Positions 5,347 to 5,556 of a stretch of 5,556 bases of DNA are shown in pieces. Each line of letters opens with the position of its first letter. Positions within the stretch are counted from its first letter, which is position 1. A model generated the notes under the pieces. The model was not told the DNA's origin. It saw only the letters and a list, made by a program, of their open reading frames with translations, and did no database searches. The DNA is from Clostridia bacterium (lineage in GTDB: Bacteria > Bacillota > Clostridia > Oscillospirales > CAG-272): assembly GCA_017395885.1 (NCBI GenBank), contig JAFQNM010000225.1, positions 1 through 5,556 of the forward strand. Reading direction: 5' to 3'. Position numbers and translations under genes: made by a program.

Positions 5347-5556
5347 TTGACTTGAATTGTCAAGTCAAGTGCAACAAAACGCCGGAAAAAAGTTCAAGAG
5401 GAGATTTCCAACCATGGCATTTGCGAGGACGAGTATTTAATTTGAGAGCAAAATCACACAGTTGATCATCAGAAAAAGCAGAAATATCCCGTCTCTTGGG
5501 AATAAATTCCCGCAAGAGGCCATTGAAGTTTTCGTTGGTTCCTCGAGCCCATGGCG
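5347..5556 (-). mobile_element. Right end of an IS30-family insertion sequence (partial)
   Basis: The last part of the window is the 3' end of an IS30-family element: the transposase C-terminus plus its non-coding end. A perfect 9-bp inverted repeat, TTGACTTGA (5347-5355) / TCAAGTCAA (5360-5368), straddles the transposase stop codon. The outer terminus and any target duplication should lie in 5303-5346 but cannot be placed without the other IS end, which is outside the window. Confidence 0.75.
5360..5556 (-). CDS. IS30-family transposase, C-terminal part (cut by window edge)
   Basis: Too short to stand out as a complete ORF because its start is outside the window. Reading the minus strand in the frame ending at TGA (5362-5360) gives 64 residues beginning PWARGTNENFNGLLREF. 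RGTNENxNGLLR is the IS30-family signature around the catalytic glutamate of the DDE triad (the Glu in NEN). It is followed by IPKRRD and then the C-terminal signature LNTRPRKCHGWKSPLELF, ending in LHLT, the usual family terminus. The C-terminal end therefore looks intact, with no frameshift in the visible part. The enzyme moves the IS by cut-and-paste or copy-type transposition. The region looks more AT-rich than the neighbouring genes, in line with transfer. Confidence 0.9.
   Translation of the reverse strand, partial: PWARGTNENFNGLLREFIPKRRDISAFSDDQLCDFALKLNTRPRKCHGWKSPLELFSGVLLHLT

Overview
The window looks like a piece of a Bacillota (Clostridia) chromosome, most plausibly an Oscillospirales/Ruminococcaceae-type gut anaerobe. 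The basis is sigma-A-type promoters close to consensus (TTGACA, 17 bp, TATAAT/TACAAT), strong AGGAGG-type ribosome sites, balanced base composition, and a multi-hairpin intergenic repeat block of a kind I associate with such genomes. The taxonomic placement is inference; the DNA contains no marker gene.

Layout from left to right. Bases 1-236 hold no gene. They carry a modular array of six short perfect or near-perfect hairpins joined by a recurring GAAAT/ATTTC linker, arranged around a long bidirectional terminator (107-141). Bases 240-1940 are a two-gene minus-strand operon: a predicted multi-pass metal (Mn/As-type) exporter of the ArsP_2 family, then an alpha/beta-hydrolase of the predicted-peptidase/esterase type. 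Bases 1941-2084 are a compact divergent promoter region with two near-perfect promoters back to back. Bases 2085-3460 are a plus-strand operon: a YpsA/DUF1273-like SLOG protein, then a full-length MscS small-conductance mechanosensitive channel. It closes with a bidirectional terminator at 3465-3504. Bases 3506-4953 are a minus-strand operon: a WYL-domain transcriptional regulator overlapping by ATGA a MutT/MutX-like Nudix hydrolase. Bases 4954-5359 hold the WYL promoter, a perfect 18-bp palindrome, a probable small single-span membrane peptide (38 or 61 codons) and the outer end of an insertion sequence. Bases 5360-5556 are the C-terminal end of an IS30-family transposase, cut by the window edge.

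How the genes fit together: most of this is envelope and stress housekeeping, with a heavy-metal exporter, an osmotic safety valve and a nucleotide-pool sanitising enzyme under a WYL regulator. Nothing here is a proven new system. The most unusual items are the modular hairpin array at the left end, the pairing of a nucleotide-binding-type SLOG protein with an MscS channel in one transcript, and the WYL/Nudix operon facing an unannotated membrane micro-protein across a palindrome next to an IS.
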